64,000 bases of DNA from Dyadobacter jiangsuensis. Lineage in GTDB: Bacteria; Bacteroidota; Bacteroidia; Cytophagales; Spirosomataceae. Both the position numbers and the translations under genes were made by a program. Within the stretch, counting starts at the first letter, position 1, and every line of letters begins with the position of its first letter. Positions 18,111-26,602 of the stretch are shown piece after piece. The DNA is taken from contig NZ_PYAS01000002.1 of assembly GCF_003014695.1 (NCBI RefSeq), positions 248,001 to 312,000 of the forward strand, written 5' to 3'. The notes under the pieces were generated by a model. The model saw only the letters and a list, made by a program, of their open reading frames with translations, did not search any database and was not told the DNA's origin.

Positions 18111-18138
18111 GCGCCTTTCGCGAGATTGGCGCTTTTTT
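18111..18138 (+). terminator. Terminator-like hairpin after the tRNA remnant
   Basis: The stem GCGCC/GGCGC with a TTTCGCGAGATT loop is followed by six T residues. The 24-bp stretch 18114-18137 is 21/24 identical to 26603-26626 at the far end of the accessory region. Confidence 0.6.
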
Positions 18139-18177
18139 GTTTTACCTTAGGCCACGGAAGAGGTGTTTTTATACCTT

Positions 18178-18222
18178 AAAAATCAGGTTTTAATCTGATT
18201 TTAGGAATTTTTATTAGCTTTG
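18178..18222 (+). promoter_or_regulatory. Inverted repeat and -7 element upstream of the toxin-antitoxin genes
   Basis: AAAATCAG and CTGATTTT form an inverted repeat around an 8-bp loop at 18179-18202, and TAGCTTTG (18215-18222) matches the -7 consensus TAnnTTTG. The repeat covers the -33 area, as expected for an operator of an autoregulating antitoxin. It could also act as a weak terminator for upstream transcription. Confidence 0.5.
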
Positions 18223-18277
18223 AGTTGCAGTATCAGTTAGCTCAGCACACACATTGATTAGACTTAAAATACACACT

Positions 18278-18835
18278 ATGAAGGTTATTGAGCTTATACG
18301 CATCATTCCCGAAACGCTTTGGGCGGCGCGGTTTGAAGGGAATGAGGAAAACGAGTTTGATCGCGCGTTCAATTGCTGGAATGATTCAGAATATTTGGAT
18401 ACTTTTTTTACAACGCATGAACAAGATTTGGTCAAAGACTTTTATGGATATTGTTCAGTGAGTCAGGCTATTTCTATTACGCTGTCGGAAGCTGACGAGT
18501 TTGAAAGGCAACTGCTGAGCGTGGCGCAAGGACAAGAGTCCGGAAAGAGGTTGGGAGATATTTTTAAACCACTGGATAAAGCCGTGAGGCTCAAAATTGT
18601 AAATGAGAAGAGCAAAGCCTACGGAACTGGTGCAAAGTCGTGGCTCAGAATTTATGCCGTCAGACTGAATTACGGCTTTTTTGTGATTTCTGGCAGTGCT
18701 ATCAAACTGACAAAAACCATGACTGAACGAACACATTTGAAAGAAGAACTTACAAAACTGGATGTGCTCGTGAAATTTTTGAAGGAACTGAATATTGAAA
18801 CGGTCGAAGATTGGGGATACATTGATTTTGAATGA
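18278..18835 (+). CDS. Putative type II toxin (RelE/HigB-like)
   Basis: A 185-residue protein from the ATG at 18278 (MKVIELIRIIPETLWAARFEG). The C-terminal half (SWLRIYAVRLNYGFFVISGSAIKLTKTMTE) follows the beta-strand pattern of RelE-type toxins, in which a basic residue-rich strand precedes a KLTK/TMTER-like segment. It overlaps the next gene by four bases (ATGA at 18832-18835), a common arrangement for HigB-HigA type pairs with the toxin first. Toxicity and mRNA cleavage are inferred from fold-level resemblance and context, not from a confident motif match. Confidence 0.65.
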   Translation: MKVIELIRIIPETLWAARFEGNEENEFDRAFNCWNDSEYLDTFFTTHEQDLVKDFYGYCSVSQAISITLSEADEFERQLLSVAQGQESGKRLGDIFKPLDKAVRLKIVNEKSKAYGTGAKSWLRIYAVRLNYGFFVISGSAIKLTKTMTERTHLKEELTKLDVLVKFLKELNIETVEDWGYIDFE

Positions 18836-19149
18836 CTATGCAAACAAGAGATGATATATTACAAAAATTAGAGTCGGTCACCGCCGTAGAATCCAGCAAA
18901 TGGAAAGAACGCGTGGCCCGCAAAGCAGAGAACCCCAAAGTCCTTGAAAAATCTAGGATTATCGCCATTAATATTCTTGCCCATCTGCGAAAACTTGGAA
19001 TGAGCCAAAAAGATTTGGCGGAGAAATTGCAGGTAACGCCTCAGACTGTGAATTCCTGGGTGAAAGGGGATGCTAATTTTACCATTGAAACTATTGTGCG
19101 GATTGAGGAGGTGTTGGGGGTGGAGTTGATTGGGGTAAATGTTGGTTGA
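18832..19149 (+). CDS. XRE-family antitoxin
   Basis: A 105-residue protein with a clear helix-turn-helix: LRKLGMSQKDLAEKLQVTPQTVNSWVKG (about 57-84). The start codon overlaps the toxin stop, so the two are translationally coupled. It probably binds the toxin through its N-terminal half and represses the shared promoter, whose inverted repeat is at 18179-18202. Confidence 0.75.
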   Translation: MTMQTRDDILQKLESVTAVESSKWKERVARKAENPKVLEKSRIIAINILAHLRKLGMSQKDLAEKLQVTPQTVNSWVKGDANFTIETIVRIEEVLGVELIGVNVG

Positions 19150-19171
19150 ATTTTGTTGATATGTAATCTCC

Positions 19172-19539
19172 CTAATTCGTCACCCTTCCAACCAACCGCT
19201 CCAACGCCCTAATCGTCTCATCTTTCGCTTTCAGCAGCTCCGCGTTCAGGCGTTTGTTTTCTTCCAGCGCTTCAAGCCATTTTTCAATCGGATTGATATT
19301 ATAAGTCGGCTGAAAATTGATACCGCCCGACTGGTCATGAAATTCCTGAAAGGTATTGGCAATAATATTCACAGCCTTCTCCTCGTCAAAATTCCGAATC
19401 GCCTCTGCAGGGATTTTAAGAATAGCCGCTACTTGCTCCAAAATCTCGGAATCGATTTTTTCCTTCTGTTCCAACAGGGATACTTTTTGCTGGTTCCAGT
19501 CATCGCCGAGCTCGAATGCGATGGCATCCTGTTTGATTC
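19172..19539 (-). CDS. XRE-type regulator, 3' exon (interrupted by a group II intron)
   Basis: The second exon codes for the last 122 residues of a small helix-turn-helix protein (IKQDAIAFELGDDWNQQKVS..., then PIEKWLEALEENKRLNAEL coiled coil). Joining it to the first exon at 22021-22090 gives one uninterrupted 145-residue frame, ...REML-G-IKQDAI..., typical of Bacteroidota XRE proteins with a C-terminal coiled coil. The codon at the junction is GGA, with G from exon 1 and GA from exon 2. The spurious in-frame start upstream (to 19552) lies inside the intron. Function depends on intron splicing. Confidence 0.8.
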
Positions 19540-19600
19540 GTAGGCTAAGCACCCGGCGCCTTGTTTACTTTCATAACCAGGTTTCCAAGTGCTCGCCTCC

Positions 19601-19633
19601 AAACCGTACGTACATCTCTCAATGTATACGGCT
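19601..19633 (-). ncRNA. Group II intron domain V
   Basis: The most conserved intron helix. On the minus strand AGCCGTATACAT pairs with ATGTACGTACGGTT around a GAGA tetraloop and a bulge. It lies directly between the maturase ORF stop and domain VI. Confidence 0.85.
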
Positions 19634-19647
19634 TTCCACCATTATCT

Positions 19648-21461
19648 TCAGTCCAGCGCTCCATTGTGTATCTTCCTGTGGCAAGCATGACAAACGGCCA
19701 TCGTTTTCCTCTTGCGGGCGATCATCATGATTTCCCATTTCTTTTTTCCTTTCAGCTCGCTCAGCTTGCGGACATGGTGCATTTGCAGGTCGCTTTCCGA
19801 TTTGCAGATTTCGCAACACCTGGCGCTGAGCCTGTCAATCAGACTGGTCCGGGCCGTGATGTAAGCCGTTTCCGGCATTTTCCCTACTTCCTGGATTTTG
19901 CCCTGCAACTTTCGCTTAAAGCTCTGCTTGACAAATATATTCCTTTTTTGCTCTCCTTTGCCGTTGTAGTAGGTTACGGCGAAGTCTTTTTTGTAGCGGT
20001 ATTTGTGTAGTACCTTCCTTATTGAACACCTGTATTTCCTTCCGAATGTCTTGTACATGCTGTATTCCATAATGTACCGGAAGTTGTGCAGGGATGCGGC
20101 GTTGTTGGCTATGGAGTAGTAGTTGGCAAAGCCCCGGACTTCTGCATTGTAGCAGTTGAGGATTTCCAGATCGTCATTATTGAGCAGCCTTGCGCGGCCG
20201 GTGGGCTTCCATTTTTCTGCCCCGTAAGTTTGGCAATTTTCATGGCCTTGTAGGCCAGTAAGCGTTTGCGGACTGTGGCCGTTGGCATGGTCAGCACTAC
20301 CTTTCCATTGTATGCCCGTCTGAGTGCCCCGGTTGCCTTGCTGCGTTTTGTGTCCAAACATTTTCGGACATGGACGTGGTAGCCCAGGAATTTGGCAGGC
20401 TTTGCTGCATGGGTGACCAGCGTCTTGGCGGGCGAGAGGGTTAGTTTTAGTTTCTCTGCCAGGAAACGAGCGAGGTCTTCCTTGATGCGCAGGCAGTCGT
20501 TTTTGCTGCCTATTACACCGACAAGAAAATCGTCGGCGTAGCGGACGTATTTTATCCTTTTATAGCCGCTGTCCATCCCGTCCGTGTAGGGCAGGGCAAG
20601 CTTTGCCGTCTCAATGGTTTTGATCCTTTCCTGCCATGTTTTGCGTATCTGGCTATCTGGCTGCTCTTTAAGCCTGCGCGATAGGTGGATTTTTTCCATC
20701 GAAAGCCGGTTGTAGGCTGGGTTAACAACCCGTCTTTTTCCGGTTAGGAACCCTTCTGCATACTCATTGAGGTATTTATCGAATTTGTCCAGATAGATAT
20801 TGGCCAAAAGCGGGCTGATAATGCCGCCCTGGGGCGTGCCGCTGTAAGTGGGCCGGAAGGTTTGGTTTTCCATGTACCCCGCTTTGAGGAACTTGCCGAT
20901 CAGGCGAAGAAAACGCTCATCGCTGATGCGCTCGCGGAGCATAGCAATCAGCAGATGGTGGTCGATGTTGTCAAAGAAGCCTTCGATGTCCCCTTCTATA
21001 AACCACTTAACACCGGTGAACCGGTTCTGTACCTGTTTGAGGGCAGTATGGCAGCTTTTCCCGGGCCTAAAACCGTGCGAACTGGGTTCGAACTGAGGCT
21101 CGAAAATGGCTTCCATGACCATGCGTGCAACCTGCTGGACGAGTTTGTCGTTGAAGGATGGGATGCCTAGCGGACGCGTCTTCCCATTGGCTTTTGGAAT
21201 GTATATCCTTCGTGAGGGACAGGGCTGGTAAGTCTCATTGCGTAGGCTATCGATAAGACTTCTAATTCGTTGCAGGCTGGTGCCGTCGATGGTTTCCCCA
21301 TCGGACCCTGGCGTCATATTGCCCGGTTTGGCGTAGATACGCTGGTAGGCCAGATGGAACAAGTCTTCCCGGAAGAGGTTGCGGTACAGCCGGTGGTATT
21401 GGTAAGAAGGGTCTGTGCGGCGTTTGGCCAGACTGTTTAGTATTGCTGCCGGATTTCTCAA
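19648..21461 (-). pseudogene. ltrA: Group II intron reverse transcriptase/maturase with HNH domain, frameshifted
   Basis: The gene starts with TTG at 21461 (MRNPAAILNSL, the usual intron-RT N-terminus). The RT domain has PLGIPSFNDKLVQ, GTPQGGIISPLLANIYLD and catalytic YADD (KYVRYADDFLVG). The frame breaks near 20220, at a run of four C (plus strand). Before it the frame reads ...MKIAKLTGQ. After a -1/+1 switch it continues EKWKPTGRARLLNNDDLEILN (maturase X domain) and ends with a zinc HNH motif: CEICKSESDLQMHH ... CHACHRKIHNG. One more G in the G4 run would restore LTGAEKWKP. Either a real inactivating mutation or a homopolymer sequencing error. The product normally aids splicing and retrohoming. 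Confidence 0.85.
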
Positions 21462-22020
21462 TGTCTCTCACATCTTCCGTCAGCACCTACTAAACGATAA
21501 TAGCTGCTTCCCTTCGCCATGTACAGGGCTTTCCCCTGCGCGGACTACTACGGAAGCTCCGTTGCCCTGCCGGATATTCAGAAGCCTTTGCTTCATAGCT
21601 TTTGTTGCGCATTCCGGTTTAGGCAATCCCCGTTTACTCACTTGATAATAGCTTGACAGATTGTCGGATATGTTTTCTGTCCTTTTCTGCTTATTGCAGT
21701 TACGCTGTAACTTATTCCAGCCGCCTGTCCTGCTCGGGTGGACCGACGTTGTTACAGTGCGACGCTTGCAGGTACCTTGCGCCGCAGGTGCGAGGCCCCC
21801 CGCTTGGACTAACATTGAATCAGTCTGGATTTTATCCTCATATCTGTCTTTCATCTTGACATTCAGTCGCAGAATGGTACCTTCCTGACTTATGTCTTCT
21901 CCGGCATGCTGCACTCCCCTTTGGGTTTCCCCTCAGGATAAGCCGGATGATGACAGGCTCTCGGAATACTTGCCTGGTACTTGCCAAAGTACAATTATCA
22001 AATGGCCTTTACGGGCGCAC

Positions 22021-22090
22021 CAAGCATTTCGCGGAAGCGCTTCAAGTTGCGGCCTTCGTGGATCTTCGGGTTGGAGGTAGTATGCGGCAT
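22021..22090 (-). CDS. XRE-type regulator, 5' exon
   Basis: This 70-nt exon reads from the ATG at 22090 through 23 codons plus one base: MPHTTSNPKIHEG, then RNLKRFREML and the first base of Gly. This is the typical first helix region of small Bacteroidota XRE proteins. The intron begins directly after the base at 22021. An inverted repeat at 22155-22177 (GAGCATAG/CTATGATGCTC) upstream may be its operator. Confidence 0.75.
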
Positions 22091-22274
22091 GCGGAGATGT
22101 GTTTGTTAAAAAGGCAATTTATAGAATCCGTCGGGAAGTTTCCAGATAATTTATGAGCATAGCGACCTATGATGCTCGATGGTTTTGTAAAAAGGAGTTT
22201 ACTTACAGCAAGATATGGCATTAGCAGTTGTAGCACTCGTCTATCGCTTTATGTGGTACAACTGCTTTTGAACA

Positions 22275-23426
22275 ATGGAAGTACAGCAACAATCGAATTC
22301 ATCAAACAATAACCTATTTAAACTCAGTTCAGAAATGGAAAACTTAAATACTGCAAACTTTCAGCTTGGAATGCGTCTCAAATCATTAAATCATCTGGCA
22401 GCACTCATCGTGCTGCTCCTTATTTCATTACAGGTCCAGGCCCAGGTGGGGATAGGTTTAACACAACCCAAAGCTTTTTTGAATGTTGCGGCGGGAAAAA
22501 CAGTACTATTCGGAGCCGATACTGCAGGTGTAAAATCACCGATCCCAAACTCGTCACGGACTATACCCAAAATGATCTGGTATGGTAGCAAGGGTGCCTT
22601 TCGGGCCGGCGGGATCTCTAATGACGAAAACAACTACACCCGTTGGGATAATGCGAATACAGGCTGGTATTCCTTCGCCAGCGGTGCGATGACCAAAGCT
22701 AGCGGGGACTATTCAACGGCTATGGGATTTGGCCCGCAGGCAAGTGGGGAAAGTTCAACTGCCTTGGGTTATTTTACAACGGCAAGTGGGAATAAATCAA
22801 CAGCTATGGGTTCTTCTGTCATAGCAAATCACAGAGGGTCATTTGTTATTGGCGATGATAGTAATTGTTTGGGCTGTACCTACAACACCACAGCTATTAA
22901 CCAGATGATGATGCATTTTGCAGGCGGTTATATGTTGTATACCAGCAGCGCCCGGCAGGAGAATTCCCCGGTCGGAGCACAGCTCTTACCCAATGCCAAT
23001 GCGTGGTCGGTGATATCCGACTCGACACGCAAAGAAAACTTTCGTACTACCGATGGCGCGCTGTTTCTGAAAAAGATAAGCGGCATGCGGCTGGGAAGCT
23101 GGAACTATAAGGGGCAGGACGCGAAGCGATACCGCCACTATGGACCGATGGCACAGGACTTCTTTGCAGCCTTCGGGCACGACGGATTGGGAACAATCGG
23201 GGAAGATAAGTCCATTAACCAGGCCGATTTTGACGGCGTAAACCTGATTGCAATCCAGGCTTTAATCAAAGAAGTTGAAGCTTTAAAAGCAGAGAATAAA
23301 AGCCTGAAACTTGCAGAGGCGTCCATGAAAGCCGAAACGCAGTCATTGAAGGAGAAAATGGAGCAATTTGAAAAACAACTTTCCACATTAATGACCGCCG
23401 GCACCGTTTCGACGATATCGAAATAG
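22275..23426 (+). CDS. Tail-fibre-like protein with YadA-type head repeats and S74 chaperone domain
   Basis: Up to 383 residues. A hydrophobic segment ending VQAQ suggests export, so the true start may be the ATG at 22335 or 22371 rather than 22275. The middle has trimeric-adhesin head repeats (ASGDYSTAMGFGPQASGESS, TTASGNKSTAMGSS). The end has a Peptidase_S74 intramolecular chaperone domain (SDSTRKENFRTTDGALFLKK, YGPMAQDFFAAFG) with a coiled coil (KEVEALKAENKSLKLAEA). S74 domains help trimers fold and then cleave themselves off. Such proteins occur in phage tail fibres and as secreted Bacteroidota surface proteins. A terminator follows. Confidence 0.82.
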   Translation: MEVQQQSNSSNNNLFKLSSEMENLNTANFQLGMRLKSLNHLAALIVLLLISLQVQAQVGIGLTQPKAFLNVAAGKTVLFGADTAGVKSPIPNSSRTIPKMIWYGSKGAFRAGGISNDENNYTRWDNANTGWYSFASGAMTKASGDYSTAMGFGPQASGESSTALGYFTTASGNKSTAMGSSVIANHRGSFVIGDDSNCLGCTYNTTAINQMMMHFAGGYMLYTSSARQENSPVGAQLLPNANAWSVISDSTRKENFRTTDGALFLKKISGMRLGSWNYKGQDAKRYRHYGPMAQDFFAAFGHDGLGTIGEDKSINQADFDGVNLIAIQALIKEVEALKAENKSLKLAEASMKAETQSLKEKMEQFEKQLSTLMTAGTVSTISK

Positions 23427-23446
23427 GGGGTAAAAATAAATTTGCG

Positions 23447-23475
23447 AAGGGGCCGGGAGATTCTCGGCCCCTTTT
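23447..23475 (+). terminator. Rho-independent terminator after the S74 gene
   Basis: The stem GGGGCCGgGA/TCtCGGCCCC is followed by TTTT. Confidence 0.85.
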
Positions 23476-23578
23476 CATTTCTATCGGTCTGGCATTCCGG
23501 GAGGGGCCTTTGGTAAGACAATGGATCACAAGTCTATCGTAGATATGATGCTCCCGTAAATTTATTCGGGGAAAATGA

Positions 23579-23617
23579 ATCGTAATATTGCGATGCAATT
23601 TTTTTCTCTTATGTTTG
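23579..23617 (+). promoter_or_regulatory. arsR promoter with overlapping operator
   Basis: ATCGTAATATTGCGAT (23579-23594) is a near-perfect palindrome and a likely ArsR site. It overlaps a TTG at 23588-23590, spaced 19 bp from TATGTTTG (23610-23617), a Bacteroidota -33/-7 pair. Four bases separate the -7 element from the arsR ATG at 23622, so the transcript should start at or next to the start codon. The same ATCGTAATATT core recurs at 23975. Confidence 0.65.
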
Positions 23618-23621
23618 CATC

Positions 23622-23951
23622 ATGGGAGTTACGAAAACGGAAATATTTACCGAGCAACAAAACCGGATCGCGGATCTGGCGAAGGCATTTGCACACCCTG
23701 CGCGGGTGGCAATTTTGCAGCTGCTCATTGCGCGCAAGGCATGTGTTTGCGGCGACCTGGTGGATGAACTGGACCTTGCCCAGGCAACCGTGTCTCAGCA
23801 TTTGAAGGAGTTGAAGCGAATAGGCATCATCCAGGGAGAGATTAACCCTCCACGCGTTTGCTATTGCATCAATCCACCGGTGTGGGAAGAGGCAAGACAG
23901 GCCTTTGGCTCAATACTGGAATCCTTTGAACAGGTTACCTGCTGCAATTAA
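23622..23951 (+). CDS. arsR: ArsR-family arsenic-sensing repressor
   Basis: A 109-residue winged-helix repressor. The recognition region is [20 protein letters not shown]. Candidate As(III) ligands are Cys41 and Cys43 (ACVCGDL) and the C-terminal Cys107-Cys108. It leads the arsenic operon and probably binds the palindromes at 23579 and 23975. The mRNA may be leaderless. A 54-bp gap separates it from the next gene. Confidence 0.92.
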   Translation: MGVTKTEIFTEQQNRIADLAKAFAHPARVAILQLLIARKACVCGDLVDELDLAQATVSQHLKELKRIGIIQGEINPPRVCYCINPPVWEEARQAFGSILESFEQVTCCN

Positions 23952-23974
23952 GCGGGTATTTTTTTGAGTAAATT

Positions 23975-23987
23975 AATCGTAATATTA
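23975..23987 (+). promoter_or_regulatory. Second ArsR-like operator half-site before the DUF6428 gene
   Basis: ATCGTAATATTAC repeats the first 11 bases of the arsR operator. It lies 19 bp before the ATG at 24006, suggesting a second ArsR binding site inside the operon. Confidence 0.5.
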
Positions 23988-24005
23988 CATTATAACAATT
24001 GAACT

Positions 24006-24587
24006 ATGGCAAATCAACCAAATCCGGTGACGCGGCGTCCGGTGACGTGGGGCGACTTCAAAAGTATGCTCGAGCAAAATGCTGACCTGCACCTGCAATT
24101 TGAATATGAAGCAGGGAAATTCGTAGACAGCTCGTATCATATTACCGAAATCAAGCAGGCGCCGATCGTGTCGGTCGATTGCGGCGGTCAGATGAACAGC
24201 TGGACCGAGGTTATCGTGCAGCTTTGGGAGCCGTCGGTGAAAGAAGCTGACCGTTCCATGAAAGTGGGCAAGGCGCTTAAAATCGTCGGGATCGTAGAGA
24301 AATCATTGCCTTTGGACCCCAATGCCATAGTGAAGATTGAATTCGGCAATTCGAAGTTCGACACGCGGCAAATGTACCCCGGCGAGTTCGTTACCGAAGG
24401 CGAGACATTTACGGTAAATTTGGTTCCCGACTTCACGCAGTGTAAGGCACTTTCGCGCAACCAAAGCTGCGGAACATCGTCGGCCGACGCGTCCTGCTGC
24501 GCTCCCGCCGAAAAAAAGGAAGAGCCTAAGTTGGTTGTAGTCGCTGAGGAAGCGTCTTGCTGCACACCGGGAGGGGGTTGTTGCTAA
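24006..24587 (+). CDS. DUF6428 family protein with cysteine-rich tail
   Basis: A 193-residue protein of the DUF6428 type found in Bacteroidota arsenic operons (RPVTWGDFKSMLEQNADLHL; APIVSVDCGGQMNSWTEVIVQLWEP). The C-terminal 50 residues are low-complexity and hold several Cys pairs (SCGTSSADASCC, ASCCTPGGGCC), which could bind As(III) or other soft metals. No catalytic motif is recognised. It sits between arsR and an acetyltransferase. Function is unknown. Confidence 0.78.
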   Translation: MANQPNPVTRRPVTWGDFKSMLEQNADLHLQFEYEAGKFVDSSYHITEIKQAPIVSVDCGGQMNSWTEVIVQLWEPSVKEADRSMKVGKALKIVGIVEKSLPLDPNAIVKIEFGNSKFDTRQMYPGEFVTEGETFTVNLVPDFTQCKALSRNQSCGTSSADASCCAPAEKKEEPKLVVVAEEASCCTPGGGCC

Positions 24588-24610
24588 TTAACCATCATAA
24601 CAACATATCG

Positions 24611-25105
24611 ATGACGATCAGAGAACTGTTACCCAGCGATTGGCCTGCGGTCCGGGATATCTACGCCCAGGGCATTGCAACCGGTCAGGCAACGCTCGAA
24701 ACAAGCCCGCCGGAATGGGCGGTGTGGGATCAGTCCCATGTGGCGAATCTCCGGTACGTTGCCGTTTCCGATCATGGCGAAGTGGCGGGCTGGGCTGCCC
24801 TGACACCGGTTTCAGGACGCTGCGTTTATACAGGAGTGGCCGAAGTGAGCATTTATATAGCCGAAGCTTTCAGAGGGCAAAAAATAGGGGATCTGCTTTT
24901 GAAGCATTTAATCATCGAAAGCGAGGGCAAGGGTTACTGGACATTACAGGCCGGTATTTTCCCGGAAAATCCTGTAAGCATCAGGCTCCATGAAAGCAAT
25001 GGTTTCCGTATCATCGGCTACCGTGAGAAAATCGGCAAAATGAAAGGAGTCTGGCGGGATGTTAATCTGCTGGAGCGCAGAAGTAAAACCATAGGAATCA
25101 ATTAA
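24611..25105 (+). CDS. GNAT N-acetyltransferase, ArsN-like
   Basis: A 164-residue GNAT enzyme from the ATG at 24611 (MTIRELLPSDWPAVRDIYAQG). The frame extending to 24557 overlaps the previous gene. It shows the PAT/ArsN1 pattern: IYAQGIATGQATLET, AEVSIYIAEAFRGQKIGDLLL (acetyl-CoA loop) and GIFPENPVSIRLHESNGFR. Family members acetylate phosphinothricin or arsinothricin. In this ars operon an ArsN1-type role in arsinothricin resistance is the best inference. Confidence 0.85.
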   Translation: MTIRELLPSDWPAVRDIYAQGIATGQATLETSPPEWAVWDQSHVANLRYVAVSDHGEVAGWAALTPVSGRCVYTGVAEVSIYIAEAFRGQKIGDLLLKHLIIESEGKGYWTLQAGIFPENPVSIRLHESNGFRIIGYREKIGKMKGVWRDVNLLERRSKTIGIN

Positions 25106-25111
25106 ACAAAC

Positions 25112-25528
25112 ATGAAAAAAGTATTAGTGCTATGCACCGGCAACAGCTGCCGGAGCCAGATTGCCGAAGGGTATTTGAGGCATTTTGCCGGAGACAAGGC
25201 CATCGTATACAGTGCCGGGGTAGAGACGCACGGCGTGAATCCCAAAGCGGTCGCGATCATGGCGGAAGACGGAATAGATATTTCCAATCATACGTCGAAC
25301 AACGTGGATGAATATGGCGACATCGATTTTGATTTCGTCATCACCGTTTGTGACAATGCCAAAGAGCGCTGCCCTTATTTCCCCACTAATGCCAAGAAAT
25401 TCCACTACAACTTCCCTGATCCGGCAAAAGCAACGGGTACTGAGGAGGAGATTCGGAATGCGTTCCGGGCCGTCCGTGAGCAGATCAAAACATACTCTGA
25501 AAACTTTGTAAAGGATAATCTGAAGTAA
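25112..25528 (+). CDS. arsC: Arsenate reductase, thioredoxin-dependent
   Basis: A 138-residue LMW-phosphatase-fold arsenate reductase. The P-loop is CTGNSCRS (Cys8, Cys13) and the redox relay is [10 protein letters not shown] (Cys80, Cys87), followed by FPDPAKATG. It reduces As(V) to As(III) for export. Its TAA stop shares its last base with the ATG of the ACR3 gene (25528), so translation is coupled. Confidence 0.95.
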   Translation: MKKVLVLCTGNSCRSQIAEGYLRHFAGDKAIVYSAGVETHGVNPKAVAIMAEDGIDISNHTSNNVDEYGDIDFDFVITVCDNAKERCPYFPTNAKKFHYNFPDPAKATGTEEEIRNAFRAVREQIKTYSENFVKDNLK

Positions 25529-26601
25529 TGTCCGCCAACAACTGCGCTCCCGCGGCCAACCGCAAGAAACTCGGATTCCTCGACCGGTACTTGACGTTGT
25601 GGATTTTCCTCGCGATGGCCTTTGGGGTCATTCTTGGGAATGTCGCGCCATCAGTACCCGGGTATATCAATCGATTTTCCAGCGGCACTACCAACATCCC
25701 TCTGGCCATCGGTTTGATTCTGATGATGTATCCGCCGCTTGCCAAAGTGAAGTACGACAAAATGGGGGAGGTTTTTCGAAACACCCGGGTAATGACTGTT
25801 TCCCTTCTGCTGAACTGGATCGTCGGCCCGGTGCTGATGTTCGTGCTTGCGGTGGTCTTTTTGCCCAATCATCCTGATTACATGGTTGGATTGATACTGA
25901 TCGGCCTCGCGCGCTGTATTGCCATGGTGCTCGTGTGGAATGAACTTGCAGAAGGCAGCCGGGAATATGCAGCGGGGTTGGTCGCGCTGAATAGCGTGTT
26001 TCAAGTATTGCTGTATAGTTTCTATGCCTATTTCTTCATTACGGTTTTACCGCCGTTGATCGGTTTGAGAGGACTGGCTGTCGATATTACCGTTACTGAA
26101 ATTGCAATAAGCGTTGGGATCTACCTTGGCATTCCCTTCGCGGCCGGAATGCTAAGTCGTATCGGACTGACAGCCTTGAAGGGGGAGGAGTGGTACGAGA
26201 CGAAATTTCTACCCCTCATTTCTCCCATTACTTTAATAGCGCTGCTGGCTACCATTATTTTAATGTTCAGCCTGAAAGGGACGCTGATTGTCCAGTTGCC
26301 GGGGGATGTGGCGTTGATAGCGATACCGCTCGTGGTGTATTTTGTAGTGATGTTCCTGATGAGTTTCTTCATTGCAAAATCACGCGGGGCCGATTACGCA
26401 CAGAACGCGTCCATTGCGTTTACCGCGTCGGGAAACAATTTCGAGCTGGCGATCGCCGTCGCGATCGGTGTGTTTGGCATCAATTCCGGTCAGGCATTTG
26501 TGGGCGTAATTGGCCCGTTGGTAGAAGTACCGGCCTTGATAGCGCTGGTTAATGTGGCCTTTTGGCTGAGAGATAGATATTATAAATCAACAATCGCTTA
26601 G
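25528..26601 (+). CDS. acr3: ACR3-type arsenite efflux permease
   Basis: A 357-residue protein with ten hydrophobic segments. The family signature [16 protein letters not shown] contains the conserved Cys needed for As(III) transport; [15 protein letters not shown] is also typical. It ends the arsenic operon. Downstream lies the repeat 26603-26626 that resembles 18114-18137. Confidence 0.95.
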   Translation: MSANNCAPAANRKKLGFLDRYLTLWIFLAMAFGVILGNVAPSVPGYINRFSSGTTNIPLAIGLILMMYPPLAKVKYDKMGEVFRNTRVMTVSLLLNWIVGPVLMFVLAVVFLPNHPDYMVGLILIGLARCIAMVLVWNELAEGSREYAAGLVALNSVFQVLLYSFYAYFFITVLPPLIGLRGLAVDITVTEIAISVGIYLGIPFAAGMLSRIGLTALKGEEWYETKFLPLISPITLIALLATIILMFSLKGTLIVQLPGDVALIAIPLVVYFVVMFLMSFFIAKSRGADYAQNASIAFTASGNNFELAIAVAIGVFGINSGQAFVGVIGPLVEVPALIALVNVAFWLRDRYYKSTIA

Positions 26602-26602
26602 G

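Larger units (their letters stand above)
19540..22020 (-). mobile_element. Group II intron (2481 nt) with RT/maturase ORF
   Basis: The minus strand starts at 22020 with the canonical GTGCGCC. Domain V is at 19633-19601 (stem AGCCGTATACAT/ATGTACGTACGGTT with a GAGA loop). Domain VI is built from 19597-19585 and 19556-19543 and has a bulged A seven nucleotides from the 3' end; the intron ends ...CCTAC at 19540. A candidate EBS1, CAAGCGT (21768-21762), can pair with the last seven bases of the 5' exon, ATGCTTG (one G-U). It carries a reverse transcriptase/maturase/HNH gene with a frameshift. It interrupts the coding region of an XRE regulator. Confidence 0.9.

Noticed and set aside
22275..23426. 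Evidence of a prophage
   Set aside because: The tail-fibre/S74 protein has a signal-like segment and stands alone; no other phage structural or packaging genes are present.
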